Source: Hordeum vulgare subsp. vulgare (lineage: Eukaryota; Streptophyta; Magnoliopsida; Poales; Poaceae). Taken from it: 64,000 nt of DNA. The notes beneath the pieces are model-generated. The model ran no database searches. It was not told where the DNA came from and was given only the letters and a program-made list of their open reading frames with translations. The position numbers were made by a program, and so were the translations under genes. The stretch spans positions 512,538,263 through 512,602,262 of the forward strand of contig NC_058524.1 of NCBI RefSeq assembly GCF_904849725.1, given 5' to 3'. This document shows, piece after piece, positions 44,243 to 56,559 of the stretch; the stretch's first letter is position 1, and every line of letters begins with the position of its first letter.

Positions 44243-45329
44243 AAAAATCAATTTGGTGAAGTATTTGCTCGATATGTTGGAACTAACTGTAGGAATGGAC
44301 CACCCCTGAGGAAAATCTGGGTCCCCAAAAGTTGCTTGGAAAATCTTCAGGAGAATGTCCTCATGACACCACCTGTAAAGAACTAGAACCCTAGATCAAA
44401 TTCCTCAGGTGGACCAAAGTCTTCACGAGGATCAAATTCCTCAAATGGTCAATAATATGCTCGTACTCGCGCTAATGCTTCTGATACATAGGGAAACTAC
44501 AAGGGACATGAATATGAGCGTTATTCCTCAAATCATTATGTTCATAAGTCCTCCAATAATTTCTCTACCTGTTCATTTGAGTACTCTAGCCCCTTACTGT
44601 GAAAAGAAGTGCATTAGCTTCAATGCCCCCATTCTCATATGGTGCTCGCGAGATGATGAACACTTTGCCGCCTCTTCAGATGTGGGCGGTGAAGAAATTG
44701 AACTAATCACCTGTGCAGGTCAGGTCTCCAAATGAAAGTCATCATCTAAAGAATTTGCTGGAGACGTGAGGAAATTGCTTGATAGGACGCAAGCTAAAAA
44801 TGATGAAATGATAACATTTCACACGTGCTCAAATTTACTGTTTATGATGAAATTGATATCATATTCTTCAAGTCTGAAGCATATGAGATGGTAAGCTGTA
44901 CTAATTCATATGCAGGACGACAAACCCGAGAATACAAAGTGGGTTCTTGACAGTGGTTGCACAAATCACATGACTGTTGATAAAGCTGGTTGATGAATAT
45001 GCCACTGACTCCGTCACCACTGAAGCAAATCACTTACGCTGATAAAGGTAAAAGCAAGGTATTGGGACTTGCTAAAGTGGCTATCTCCAAGGACCGGCAC
45101 ATGGACAAAGTCATGCTTGTCGAATCCCTTGGGTTTAACCTCATGTCAGTCTAAATGCTTTGTGATCTTGATAAGATTGTCATCTTTGGAAAATATAGAT
45201 GTATAGTCATCATGCAATCTGACATATCCAAGGTATTCGAAGGCTTTAGGAGAGGAGATCTGTATATTGTTGATTTTCCACAGTTCCACAACCAGCCACA
45301 TGCTTACTAGCAAAAACCTTAGAAGGCAG
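44243..45329 (+). pseudogene. Maximus-like gag-pol junction and aspartic protease
   Basis: A low-similarity linker with several stops leads to the protease active site NTKWVLDSGCTNHMT near 44930-44975, where the Asp-Ser-Gly triad is intact. A stop follows after about 25 residues. The later protease/pre-integrase tract (VMLVESLGFNLMSV, then an Ile/Phe-rich part) is readable but interrupted. Confidence 0.72.
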
Positions 45330-46047
45330 GCTATGGCATCGACGACTTGGTCATGCAGGCATGAGGTATTTGCACACGCTGGCGAAGAAGAAGCATGTCA
45401 TTGGCATCAAATCCATCAAATTCCTCAAGGACCATATTTGCGGTGCTTGTGAGTCTCGAAAAATAACCAGATCCAAACACCCCTCGAAGACTATCATGAC
45501 TACAACTCATCTATTTGAATTGCTTCACATGGATCTGTTTGGACCTACTCATTATTCCACTCTAACCAATGAAACATCTTTATATGGCTTTGTCATCGTT
45601 GATGACTATTCTTGCTATACTTGGGTACACATCATTGTGTATAAAACAGAAGTGCAGGAAGCCTTCAAACGATTTTCCTCAAGGGCCTCGACAAACTTCG
45701 GCGTCAAGATCAAACACATCAGGAGTGACAATGGGACATAATTCAAAAATATTAGTCTTGATGATTATCTTGATGAACTTGGTATTACTCACCAATTGTC
45801 TGCTCCTTATACTCCTCAACATAATGGCGTTGTTGAATGCAAGAGCAAGACTCTGGTTCAAGTGACACGAACTATGCTTGAAGAATATCAGAGTCCTCGT
45901 CGCTTCTGGCCTGGAGCAATCAACACTGCTTGCCACATCATCAACCGGCTGTATCTTCACAAATTCCTCAAGAAAACCTCATATGAACTCCTCACTGACA
46001 AGAAACCCAATGTAAGTTATTTCAAAGTCTTCGGTGCAAGATGCTAG
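45330..46047 (+). pseudogene. Maximus-like integrase
   Basis: The zinc-binding domain has LWHRRLGHAGMRYLHTL and ICGACE. The catalytic core has LHMDLFGPTHYSTL (first Asp), HIRSDNGT (second Asp, near 45726) and PYTPQHNGVVECKSKTL (Glu). The Arg-Lys-Asn after the Glu that is usual in Copia integrases reads Cys-Lys-Ser. A TAA at 45739 and a stop near 46047 break the frame. The catalytic triad itself is still present. Confidence 0.88.
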
Positions 46048-48134
46048 ATTAGAGATCCTCACCATAGCTCAAAGTTTGCACCTAAAGCACATGATGGTTT
46101 TATGCTTGGTTACGGAAAGGACTCACACACCTACAGAGTCTTCAACACCTATCACAACAAGGTTGTTGAAACTGTAGATGTGCGGTTCGATGAAACTAAT
46201 GGCTCACAAAGAGAGCAACTGCCTCCTGTGAAACATAGATTACCTCCTGAGGAAGCCATCAAGCTCAAAGCTACTGAAGATATCATTCCTACTATGGAAC
46301 AAACCCTTGTTGAAGAAGTCGTACCCAACACTGAGGAAAATGCTGCATATCAAATTCAAGCAGGTGCACCAGAGGAAAATGCTACAGATCAAATTCCTCA
46401 GCCCAACGAATGTCTTCAACTAGCTCATCCAAGGATTGCAAATGAAGTGGAACTTGATAAAATCCTCGATGAAATCAATGCGCCTGGTCCTCTCACTCGC
46501 TCAAAAGCTTCACATTTAGTTAACTTTTGTGGGAATTCCTCGTTTGTGCCTATCACAGAACCCTCAAAAGTTGTTGAAGCCTTCATGGAACCTGAGTGGA
46601 TTCAAGACATGCAAGATGAACTCCTTCAGTTCAAGCTAAATGACGTATGGGAACTCATCAAAGGACCATATCCTCGCAAGCACAATATCATTGGCACCAA
46701 GTGGATCTACCAAAACATGCAAGATGAAGATGGTCACGCAGTGAGGAACAAGGCACAGCTTTAGCCCAAGGCTACACACAGGTTGAAGGAATTGACTTCG
46801 ATGTAACTTTTGCACCTGTTGCTAGACTTGAAGCTATTCGAATATTATTTGCTTATGCTAACCATCACAATATTAGTCTATATCAAATGGATGTGAAAAT
46901 TGCATTCCTCGGTGGTAAGCTTGAGGAACAAGTATATGTTTCTCAGCCCCCAGGTTTTGAAGACCCGAAGCACCCTGGCAAAGTCTTCAGGCTCAAAGAG
47001 GCACTCTATGGCCTCAAGCAAGCCCCTCGGGCATGGTATGATGCATTGAAGGAATTCCTCATGAAGAAAGCCTTCAAACCCGGTTCACTTGATCCTACTC
47101 TTTTCACAAAATCCTATGATAATTAACTATTTGTGTGCCAAATATATGTCGACGACATTATCTTTGGGTGTACTAACAAACGTTACAGTGATGAATTTGC
47201 CTACATGATGGGTGAAGAATACCAAATGTCTATGATGGGGGAGCTGAAATTCTTCTTAGGTCTGCAAATTCGTCAACAACGCAATGTCATCTTCATATCT
47301 CAGGAGAAATACCTCAAGGACGTTCTGAGGAAATTCGGCATGCATGAATGCAAAGGCGTCAAAATCCCTATGCCCCCCAACGGCCACCTCTGCACTGATG
47401 AAAATGGTAAAGATTTCAATCAGCAGGTATATTGTTCTATGATTGGTTCTTTATTATACCTATGTTCATCTAGGACATATATTATGCTTAGTGCTTGCAT
47501 GTGTGCTTCTTTTCAAGCAAAACCGAAGGAATCACACCATAAGGTTGTGAAACATATTCTTCGATATTTAGCTCACACACGAACACTAGGATTACGGTAC
47601 CCCAAGGGCTCAAATCTTCACCTCGTTGGATATTCTGATTCTGATTATGCTGGTGACCGTGTGGATCGCAAGTCAACATCAGGCACTTGCCATTTCCTTG
47701 GAAGATCATTAGTCTGCTGGTCCTCAAAGAAGCAGAACTGTGTATCACTCTCCACTGCCGAAGTTGAATTCATTGTTGTTGGATCTTATTCTGCTCAACT
47801 GCTATGGTTGAAGCAAACCCTCAGAGACTACGACATCAACATGAAGAATGTGCCTCTCTATTGTGACAATAAGAGTGCAATCAAGATCGCTTACAACCTA
47901 GTACAATACTACAAGACCAAGCACATCCAGATTCGTCATCATTTTCTTCGTGACCATGTCCTCAAGGGAAATATCATCATCGACCATGTCAAGACTCACG
48001 ATCAACTAGAAGATATCTTCACAAAGCCCTTGGATGAGAGAAGGTTTTGCAAGTTGCGGTGTGAGCTAAATATCCTAGTATCTTCGAATGTCTTGTCAAC
48101 ATGCACACATCATAACACTTATGCAAAATTATGA
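46048..48134 (+). pseudogene. Maximus-like reverse transcriptase and RNase H
   Basis: The integrase C-terminus and linker (46102-46764, 220 open codons) lead into RT at WIQDMQDELLQFKLNDVWEL and [15 protein letters not shown]. After a frame break near 46765 come the palm motifs [20 protein letters not shown] and [15 protein letters not shown], a TAA at 47124, and the catalytic IYVDDIIFG (about 47141). RNase H (GYSDSDYAGDRVDRKSTSGT, WSSKKQNCVSLSTAEVEF, YCDNKSAIKIA) is intact to TKPLDERRF, and the frame ends at 48134. The stretch 47133-48134 is the longest clean part (333 codons). Confidence 0.92.
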
Positions 48135-49291
48135 CTTCGATGTACAACACACAAAATAACCATTTTCTTCAATCAATGAAAAATATCACTCTAAGTGTGA
48201 AGAAATCAATGAAGAACCTGGTTCTCTGGGTCCTAGCACAATTTTTCGGCACCTGAAATCATCATTCTTATACGGTTGGTTACACCACCACCCAACTTTG
48301 AATTCTTCAAGTTGGAAATTCTTCAGTCTGAGACTTTGTCAAAAAATCCTCAAAATTTTCAAAGTCTTCAAATTTTTTTGTGATGATATTCATTCCTCTA
48401 TGCTAAGATCAACCCAGTCTATTCTAATTTCTTCATATGCATTTTGTTTGACACTTGTTCAAAATCCTCACTGAATCCTTGGTAGCTGAGGACTTTTCAA
48501 CAAAATCCTCAAAATTCAAAATTTATTTTTAATGTTACCACAGTAACCACACCCACTACTCACATTCGGATAACCACGATCTCCACCACTTTGATCGTGG
48601 GTAGCACGTGTACTGCGGAGACGATGGGGCAACGACAGTTCGGTCCGAAAGTTTCGACCCACACAGTTTTTCACCTGAGCTATAAATAACCCCTTACCCC
48701 CTTGAGTCAAAACTCTTCTCTAACTCTCGACTTATCCGCTCGAGCTCAAACCCTAGTGCCGCCTCTAGCATCTTTGTCGCCGGTGAGGAAAAGCTTCACT
48801 GCCTCACCCTCGCCGTCGCTGGACTTACACTGACTGCAGAACATTTTCCTCCACCGCCGTCGTAGGTGTCTTCAGTTGCCAAGTTAGGGCACTAAAGATC
48901 TGGACCAAAGAAATTCCTCTTTTACTGCTTTAGTTCATCGTGTTCTTCGAACAGGGTAATTAAACTCCTATTTTACTGCCCCTGTTGATCACTTTATTCT
49001 CTTTAGATCTATGAAATCAGTTTTTCCTCAGAAATTCTCTCAGCTGTGCACACCCATGTCTAGAACACTTGATGAATTTCACTAATTACTAAAATTCTTC
49101 ACGATATTCCTCAATTGTGTAAATTTTCGAATCTGCACAACTATGGAACCCAAGATCAGAATGCTTAGTCAAATTCCTCAAACTCACTCGTCAAATTCCT
49201 CAATTTTAGTATTTCTTTAAATTTCTCTAATTTGAGAACGCATATGACCTCTCCAAATTCCTCGCAACTATACTCTGTTCACAGGTACAAA
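48135..49291 (+). other. Spacer between pol and ORF3 of the Maximus-like element
   Basis: No protein-coding frame is credible. The second half looks like a gene start: a TATAAATA box at 48681, then a pyrimidine-rich stretch with CTCTAACTCTCGACTT, an AAACCCTAG word, GCCGCC/GCCGTC-rich leader sequence (48760-48870), and an AT-rich stretch that ends in a splice-acceptor-like TCTGTTCACAG at 49274-49284, just before the ORF3 start. Confidence 0.55.
48681..48688 (+). promoter_or_regulatory. Promoter-like TATA box ahead of ORF3
   Basis: TATAAATA is followed by a leader-like region resembling plant 5' untranslated regions. It suggests that ORF3 has its own promoter rather than being translated from the LTR transcript. 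This is inference from composition and position only. Confidence 0.45.
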
Positions 49292-52200
49292 ATGTCATCT
49301 GATGAATCACTAGTTTCTCATCAACTTAACTCATTTGCAGCATTTCTAGAATAAACGTTACATGTGTCCTTGGAATCATCAAGAATTCAAATTCCTCAAC
49401 AAAAACCTCAGCTGAAGAGAATCAAGGAAGACTAGAAACAAAAAGGTGGCAAGAAGTTGGAACAAAACACTACCTTTGAGATTCCCAAGGAGATCTATGC
49501 TGAGTACTGCACGCCAGATGAAGAAATATATGGCAAAGAAACAATGGAAAAACGCAAGATAAGACTTCAGAAGATTGAACATAGATGGGTGAAGGAATGG
49601 AAGGAATGCAGATATGTCACTCCAAAATATGCCAAGAAGTTTGCCCTCAAACCTCCATGCAAAAGGATGCCACGGGGAGATCAGCAAACTGCACATCCCT
49701 CAAGTGTAGACACTATTGAGGACTACCCTGATGAAAAAGACAAATATTTTTCTAAGCTGCAGAAAAAGGCAAAAGTTTTTGTCACAAAATTCAATAAGGA
49801 TCCTACTGCTGCAAGTACAGCTGCCAGTTCTTCTACGGCTGAGGCTTGTGCTACAAAAAAACCTCAGAAGAAGGCTGTGTTGAAGATGCAAAGTCTCAAA
49901 CCAAAAGCCTCATCTGCAGTTTCAAAGGAGCAAATTCCTCAGAAAGTTGCAATATCTGCAAAGTCCTCACCTCCTTCGTAGAAACAAATCAGTAAGCTTT
50001 AATCAGAAACCATAAGTTCCTCCGTGCTATCTGCCTCACGCTCAGCCTCAAAATCTTCACCGAGTCCGTTGAGGACTAAGATGACTGCTGGTAGAGGTAC
50101 CAGACCTAGTCCAAGCAAAGTCGTCAGCGTTCCTTCTGCATCAGAAGGAAGTGAAGAATATGATGATGAAACATTTGAATCCATTATAAAAACAAGCAAG
50201 AAAGAGTTGCACAAGCCACTCGCATCTCCATTCCCCTCGCAATGGATCCGAAGGTACTGTGAAACTTCATAGACCTCTGGTATGAGGATCCAAACACTCC
50301 AATTGATGATTTGAAACTTCCTCCTGGTGTAAGCCATATGGTTGCCACATTCATCAATGAAGCAAAATCGAAGGAATAGCAAGCCAAACAAGCGAGGGTT
50401 ACGGAAGTTAAAACGGAGAAATTTCTGAAGTAGAACCTCCTCAACCTGTCGCGTGAGAAACTTGTTTCTACTCATGCAGAACTGAAAACCCTCACGGATA
50501 GGTATACAATTCTTCATGCTGATCGTAAGGGGGTCAAAGGGCAATTCGTCAAAGCTGCAACTACTGCAATTGATGAATAAAATAGCAGAATTGCCGCTCC
50601 AAAGCAGCAGACAAACCCTCAGCCAAGCTATACTGTGCAACTGACTGAGGATGATGAAAATGAAGAACCAACTACTGAAGAAATTCCTAGGAATACATTA
50701 GCTGAAGAATCTGCCAGGCCAGACACTGATAAAGCAGTGCCTAATGAATCTACACCTTCACCTAAATCTTGAAAGGTGAAGAAAGTGACTACTCCGACTG
50801 TAACAGACGTGAAGAAAACCAAACCTGCTGAAAAGGAAGCTAAGAAGAGAAAAACTTCAATTACTTAAGAGTCTTCAGAGGTGAAGCACTGAAGACTATG
50901 TCGTCAGAGTCTTCATCAACCCCATTGGATGCTACTCTCCTTAAGGTGGCACCATCGTATATGATTGTTCACTTCAGAGAAGAATACGTAATTCCAGAAG
51001 AGGATGAAGAAATGGAAGAGAATCAACCTGGTGCATCCACACCGATGGATGAGGAAATACAAGTAGATGATATTTCTTAAGTCACAACACCACCTCCTCA
51101 TGATCCAGAAATGACTGTTGATGAAATGAAAGGTGACGAAGACATGGGATGCAGTACACCTGTGATTCATGATGAGTTATGGAAAGAGGCTCACCCAAAC
51201 TCGCAAGATCAGCTCAAATTCCTCGGGCTCCCACAGCCATGGAGATTTTGGCTGGCTCTGATGAAAAGAGCTCTCATGAGGAATCAGCACAAGACCGAGA
51301 ATCGGTTGCATCAGTTGAAGAAAATGCAGCACCAAAAACTTTAACTCCTTCCTCACATCAACAAATTCCTCAAGCTGAAGAAAATGCTTCTGCCCAAAAC
51401 GATGAAACTGCAATTGTCGTGGTAAATCCTGAAACTGCAATTGTGGTGTCGTCAACTCCCGAAGAGCATAATCTTCAACCGAAGCCTCATCAGCCCTTCC
51501 CCAAGAGGCCAAAGTTTCAGAAGTAAGCATTCTATGATGAACGTCATTACTTCATAGGAGAAAATCCCTATGATAGGCATCACATCAGGCACAGAAAGTT
51601 CTAGACCAGAAATCAACTCAACTACTATGCTTCTGTGCTGTGTGGAAGAAAGAAGATATTTCATCATACTCACATTCCTCAATGTGAAATGGAGGAAATA
51701 CCTTGCTTCACTCGAATCCTCAATGTTCTTCACGAAGCAGGTCTAGTACCATTCTGTACACATATCGGTGACTGGAATACTGATATAATTCTTCAATTCT
51801 ATTCCACATTGCATTTCTCAGGTGACCCCAAAGACGTCAACACATGGGTCTTGTACTGGACGACTCAGCACACTCATTATAAAGTTCCAGCCGCATAATT
51901 GCTTTGAGCTCTTCCAATGTCAATTACTTCGGAAGATGCAGTCAGAATGTATGATGAAACAGAACTGCCAAACAAGCTCATGGAAGTCCTCATGAAGCCT
52001 TTGGCTAAGGGCCAACCTCCAAGGACTACATTACTAGCGAAGGATCTAAAGTATGAGCCCAGAACTGTTTATAGGATCTTGTCATATTCGTTTGCACCTA
52101 TCAAAGGGCATGACAATGAAGAAGATGTCATAGGCATCATGAAGAATACCCTGTTCAACGTCATTCATGGCATCCCTATGAATCTTGATGATTTCTTCCT

Positions 52201-52906
52201 GTGGACTTTGGCTGACAATGCTTTGTCACCATATGAGCTGAAGATTTATGCACCTTGGATCATGTGATTCATCGGGAACAGATCTGGCATCAACTACCAA
52301 GCTGACTTCCAAAATCATCTCGGCTATCTGTCGACTATCAAAGTCATCAAAGAATCGTTTGAACCAGTTGAAGGCAAAGGCAAATATATGATTGATGAAG
52401 GAAATCGGCCACTCGATGGTTAATTTCGCAAGGCTAACTCTTATTCCTCATATGATGATACTGCCACTCAAAACCCTTCAAGCCCAACTGCCCCAAGGGT
52501 GATGACTAACAAAGAGCTTCTCCTCAGTCTTCACCAGAAAGTCGATCGCAATCACAAGTGGGTGAAACGCTAGTTTGGCACCATTGTCGAAACCCTCAAC
52601 GAAACTCAAAATGCGGTGAAGAAAAATCACTATTATCTTCATGAGGTGTTTAATCACACTTGGGCCACACTGTCTCATCTGAAGACTCCTGAGGAACTTG
52701 AAGAAATGGAATTTACTCAGGACTTGGACTAGTCGTGGCCTCCAAAGAAGAAATTCAAGCCTATTCTAGTTCGTGACTTGGAGGACAGTGTATTTTCTTC
52801 ATTTCGCACTGCAGAATTAGATGAAGAACCAGAGGATACTGCAACTGGTCCAAGAAAGAAGCCTTCCTCCAAGGATGCTCACACCTCTACATCAACACAA
52901 AAGTGA
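49292..52906 (+). pseudogene. Maximus-like ORF3 (plant-transposon domain protein)
   Basis: The start is taken as the ATG at 49292 after a splice-acceptor-like site. The N-terminal part (49457-49981, 174 open codons) is basic with KEWKECRYVTPKYAKKFALK and Lys/Ser/Ala-rich repeats; a Ser/Pro-rich linker follows, and an acidic stretch (50640-51500). The conserved domain lies at 51635-52270: HTHIPQCEMEEIPCFTRIL, LVPFCTHIGDWNTDIILQFY and LPNKLMEVLMKPLAKGQPPR. It matches what I know as a putative plant transposon protein domain that follows pol in some large Copia elements. The frame ends STSTQK at 52906. Many stops and shifts occur. The function is unknown. Confidence 0.68.
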
Positions 52907-53418
52907 TATTCTTCAAGGGCGTTAGTCCTCAGTTTTGCCCCTTTTTATCACTTGATGACAAAGGGGGAGAAATCTGAGAGTTAGTGTTCAAGCGGGATTC
53001 ATTATGGGCTTACGTACTTTATTAAGTTACAAATTCTTGGTTCTTCTGAAGTTTTTGATGTAATGAGTTGTAACTTAAGCCCGATGGTGTTCTGGCTCTT
53101 TTGAACGTTTTTCCTCGCATGCTTATTCCTCACAGTTTATTAATGCAGGCATGCTGAAATTCGTCAAACACCATTTTTCATCATGCATTTCTATTTTCTC
53201 AAACTATACGTCCAATGCATGCATGAATTGCAAGATACAGGGGGTCTCCATGATATAAATGATCAATTTGCATCTGCTGTTCAAAGCTAATTCCTCAAAA
53301 TATGCACATCAATCAAGGGGAGGTTCTATGTATCTTGATTTCAAATTCCTCAAACTCGGTACTTATATTCCATATTATTATTCCCATCGAAAACTTAACC
53401 TAATTGTCATCAACCACC
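52907..53418 (+). other. 3' untranslated region of the Maximus-like element
   Basis: This AT-rich stretch after ORF3 contains an additional purine tract (ACAAAGGGGGAGAAA near 52960), a possible central or duplicate plus-strand primer. I see no reading frame. Confidence 0.6.
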
Positions 53419-53432
53419 AAAAAGGGGGAGAT
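53419..53432 (+). other. Polypurine tract of the Maximus-like element
   Basis: AAAAAGGGGGAGAT lies directly before the 3' LTR and is the usual plus-strand primer of this Copia lineage. Confidence 0.88.
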
Positions 53433-54834
53433 TGTAAGTGCATCTAGCGCCCCTTAGTGATTTTGGTGGTTTGAACACTTATAGGTTAAGAGACTGATAT
53501 GTTTGTGAGTGTACACATGCTCTATAAGTCGCCGAGGAGTTTGAGTTATCCGATGAATATCAACCCCTAAAAATGTATGTCTGCGGGTGAAGACTTTGGT
53601 CCTTCCTTGAAGACTTTGATCGTGAAGAAATTGATATTCCTCATGAAGATATTGAAGATGAGGAATTGTGTGTGTCCTGAAGAGAACACTCTGAAGACTT
53701 TGAAGCGTGAAGATTTACTCTTTCTATTTCATTTTATTTACATTTGAGTCATAGGAACACCGTACTGTTAAAGGGGGTCGAGGTAAAACTACAGAATGAT
53801 TTTCCTCATGATGCTCAACGCAAGCCTTAATCTACCAAAGCTTCAAAGTGAGGAATGTGAGAGACATGAGGACTTTCACAGTTGACAGTTCCAACCGTTG
53901 CCGCGCCACACGCCACCTCACTGATCTTCTCCACCCAACGGTCATATTATTAAAGGGCATTTATGTCAAATCATGTTGGGATGCTCCCAGGCTATAAATA
54001 GGCGCCCCCACAACCACTAGGTTGTTGGCTGCTTCGAGAGAAACTGACACTTGTCATTTAGAGCAACCCAACTTCCTCAGAGTCTTTGAGAGAAAATCAT
54101 CAAGTGAGGAAATACCCCAAACACCAAACCCAAACCAAAAACCCAAGTGATTGAGTATCATTGAAGAAGTTGTTCCCGTGTGGAACGGACGCTTGTTACC
54201 TTTGATGACTGTGTATCCTCCACACGGTTAGGCGTCATGGTCTAGAGCATCCAACAGTCAATTGTGGATCGCCGGGTGACCGAGTTTGTGAGGGTTTGGA
54301 AGTCTGCCCTCAAGACTTACCATGAGTGTTGGGCGAGTACTGTGTGTGTTTAGCTCAAGGAGAAAACGGTAGGGACTGTGTGTCCTGGGACTGTGTGTCC
54401 TTTGGTTTCAATACCAAACCGCTCCGAACCAGATGTACAACTATCACGTCAGTTGGAATTGGGTCATGAACAACTGTCTTCATCAAGCTACGGGTTCTAT
54501 TTCTTCAACTCTTTCATTTCCTCAAATTGTATGTTGAACACTTTCATCTGTACTGTTTGAAGTATTTGTCTGAAGATATTCTCTGAATTTCCTCAATCTC
54601 AAATTCTTCATTTGAGTTAACCTTCACCTGCTTACTCTGACTTGCAAACTATGCAAACAAAACCTCATAAATCTCATTGAGTACTTTGCTGTAGACGATC
54701 TCGCACACTTGATCCTATACTATTTCTGCTGCACTTAGTAAATGAGTGAGGACTTTCCTCACAAGGAATTTTGTCACTGAAGAAATTATAAAAGTCTTAT
54801 ATTCACCCCCTCTAGTCGATATAACGCACTTTCA
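53433..54834 (+). repeat. 3' LTR of the Maximus-like element
   Basis: The LTR is 1402 bases long, TGTAAGTGCATC to ACGCACTTTCA, with a TATA box at 53993-53999. It differs from the 5' LTR at about 5% of positions in the first quarter. Confidence 0.95.
53993..53999 (+). promoter_or_regulatory. TATA box of the 3' LTR
   Basis: TATAAAT is at the conserved position. It could drive readout into the G2 integrase region downstream. Confidence 0.7.
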
Positions 54835-54839
54835 GTATG
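54835..54839. repeat. Target site duplication, right copy (Maximus-like element)
   Basis: The bases gtatg match 40708-40712 exactly. Confidence 0.95.
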
Positions 54840-55388
54840 GCGACTCGGATCTCGTTGTCAACCAGGTAATGAAGGAATGGGATATCCGAAGCCCAACAAT
54901 GATACTCTACTGCAACACGGTCAGAAAGGTGGATAAAAACTTTGAAGTGTTGGAACTACAACATGTGCCCCAAGCCAAAAACCAAGAGGCCGATTAGTTG
55001 GCGAAGATCGGGTCCACTCGAAAGATCGCTCCGAAGGGCGTGTTCCTTGAGAACTTACGCGTCCCATCGGTAAAGGATGATCCCTTCACTAAAGAGCCCC
55101 CACAAGCAATTGGTTCGTCTAATCCGACTGAGATCGACGTGCCGGCCATGGTTGACCTCGTCGACGAGATGTTGGTCATCACGCCCGAATGGACACAACC
55201 TTATCTAGCTTACTTGCTCCGGCAAGAGCTTCCTGAAAATGAAGAGGAAGCCCGGCAAATCGTTCAGCGGTCTAAAGTTTTCAAAGTACATGGGGACAAA
55301 ATGTAGAAGAAGAGTCTTACAGGAGTTAGCTAAAAGTGCATCTCCCTAGAGGAAGGACTACAGATCCTGCACGAGATTCATTGGAAAC
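54840..55388 (+). pseudogene. G2 second RNase H, C-terminal part, and linker
   Basis: The frame resumes with GDSDLVVNQVMKEWDIRSP, then FEVLELQHVPQAKNQEAD, the end of the extra RNase H. A TAG at 54996 interrupts before LAKIGSTRK. The linker to integrase (EWTQPYLAYLLRQELPENEE) ends at a TAG near 55304. Confidence 0.85.
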
Positions 55389-56421
55389 TTGTGGACACTA
55401 TACATCCTCTCGGACCATGGTAGCCAAGGCCTTCCGATCAGGTTTTTATTGGCCCTGAGTCAAAGAGGGAACAACAGACTTGGTGCACCTGTGTGTCGGG
55501 TGCCAGTTCTACAAGAATCAGTCGCACGAGCCTGCATCCGCACTAGAAATGATTCCGCTCACTTGGCCATTCGCCATATGGGGCCTCGACATGGTCGACC
55601 CTTTGCGCACCAGGATGAGGGGATTCACCCACCTGCTAGTTGTGGTGGATAAGCTCACCAAGTGGGTCAAAGCTAAAACCATCAAAAACTTGGAAACGGC
55701 TACTACCGAACGCTTCATTCGGTAGATTATCTTCCGATTCGGAGTCTGTGACGACATCATCAACGACAACGGAACCAACTTCTATTCGGATGAGTACCAC
55801 GAGTTCTACCACTCCTAGGGCACTCGGGTTAAATACGTCTCCGGGGCGCACCCGTAGTCGAATGGGTAGGTGGAACGGGCGAATGGTAAGATACTTCAAG
55901 GACTCAAGCCCCGCCTGATGAGAGACCTCAAATATTCTGCTGGCCCATGGGTCGAAGAGTCACCATTCGTCTTGTGGGTTATGAGAAGGACTCCAAATCG
56001 TTCAACCAAGCGTACTCCATTCCTCATGGTGTATGGGTCGGAAGCCGTTCTGCCGAGTGACTTACGTCACAACTCTCCTCGAGTGGAGTAGTACATTGAA
56101 GCTGAAGATGAAGCAACACACCAAGAGAATTTGGATCTATTGGAGGAAGAGAGGGATCTAGCCCTCATCCGATCCACGGCGTACCAGCAAGGCCTTCGAA
56201 GCTACCATGACAAATAAGTGAGGGGCCGAACGTTTAAAAAGGGGGATCTGGTCCTCCGAGTGGACCAACAAAAACCCCACAACCTGGCACCCCCATGGCA
56301 ATGGCCATTCTACATGTCCAAAGTCCCGCACAACGGAGCTTATCGACTATACAGCATCGATAACAACACGGAGGAACCCAGAACCTCAAACCTGGACCTG
56401 CTCCGCAAGTTCTACACATAG
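55389..56421 (+). pseudogene. G2 integrase
   Basis: The zinc-binding part keeps LCVGCQFYKNQSHEPAS (55495 onward). The core has WGLDMVDPLRTRM (first Asp), a DNGTNF word (second Asp, near 55768) after a frame change, and VERANGKILQGLKPRL (Glu, near 55872). The tract TPNRSTKRTPFLMVYGSEA follows and the frame stops at about 56090. The C-terminal domain (56218-56421) has KGDLVLRVDQQKPHNLAPPW and ends LLRKFYT, the usual Tat integrase end. Several stops, one within the core (TAG near 55817), inactivate it. Confidence 0.87.
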
Positions 56422-56559
56422 AACTTTCCCTTTTCATTCCTGTAATGAATCTGAATGATTAGAAGAATAAAGTGCTTACTTTCTTCAACTGCCCACAAAC
56501 ACTTCACTCTGGTGAATCACACCCGTAGTGGCTAGAAAATCCTTAACTCTGAACCTGTT

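Larger units (their letters stand above)
40713..54834 (+). mobile_element. Complete Maximus-like Copia retrotransposon, 14.1 kb
   Basis: The element has two full LTRs, a Met-tRNA primer site, gag, protease, integrase, RT and RNase H in Copia order, a further long ORF after pol, a polypurine tract and perfect 5-bp target duplications. Its size, late extra ORF and LTR termini (TGTAAGTGCATC...CACTTTCA) fit the Maximus group of the Sirevirus lineage; the name is my recollection. About 14 substitutions in the first 265 aligned LTR bases (near 5%) and many stops show that it is not recent. It splits the G2 RNase H. Confidence 0.92.

Noticed and set aside
48681..49291. A host gene promoter and first exon captured at this site
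   Set aside because: It lies well inside the Maximus-like element, bounded by its LTRs and perfect duplications, so it is element sequence; only an older capture by the element remains possible.
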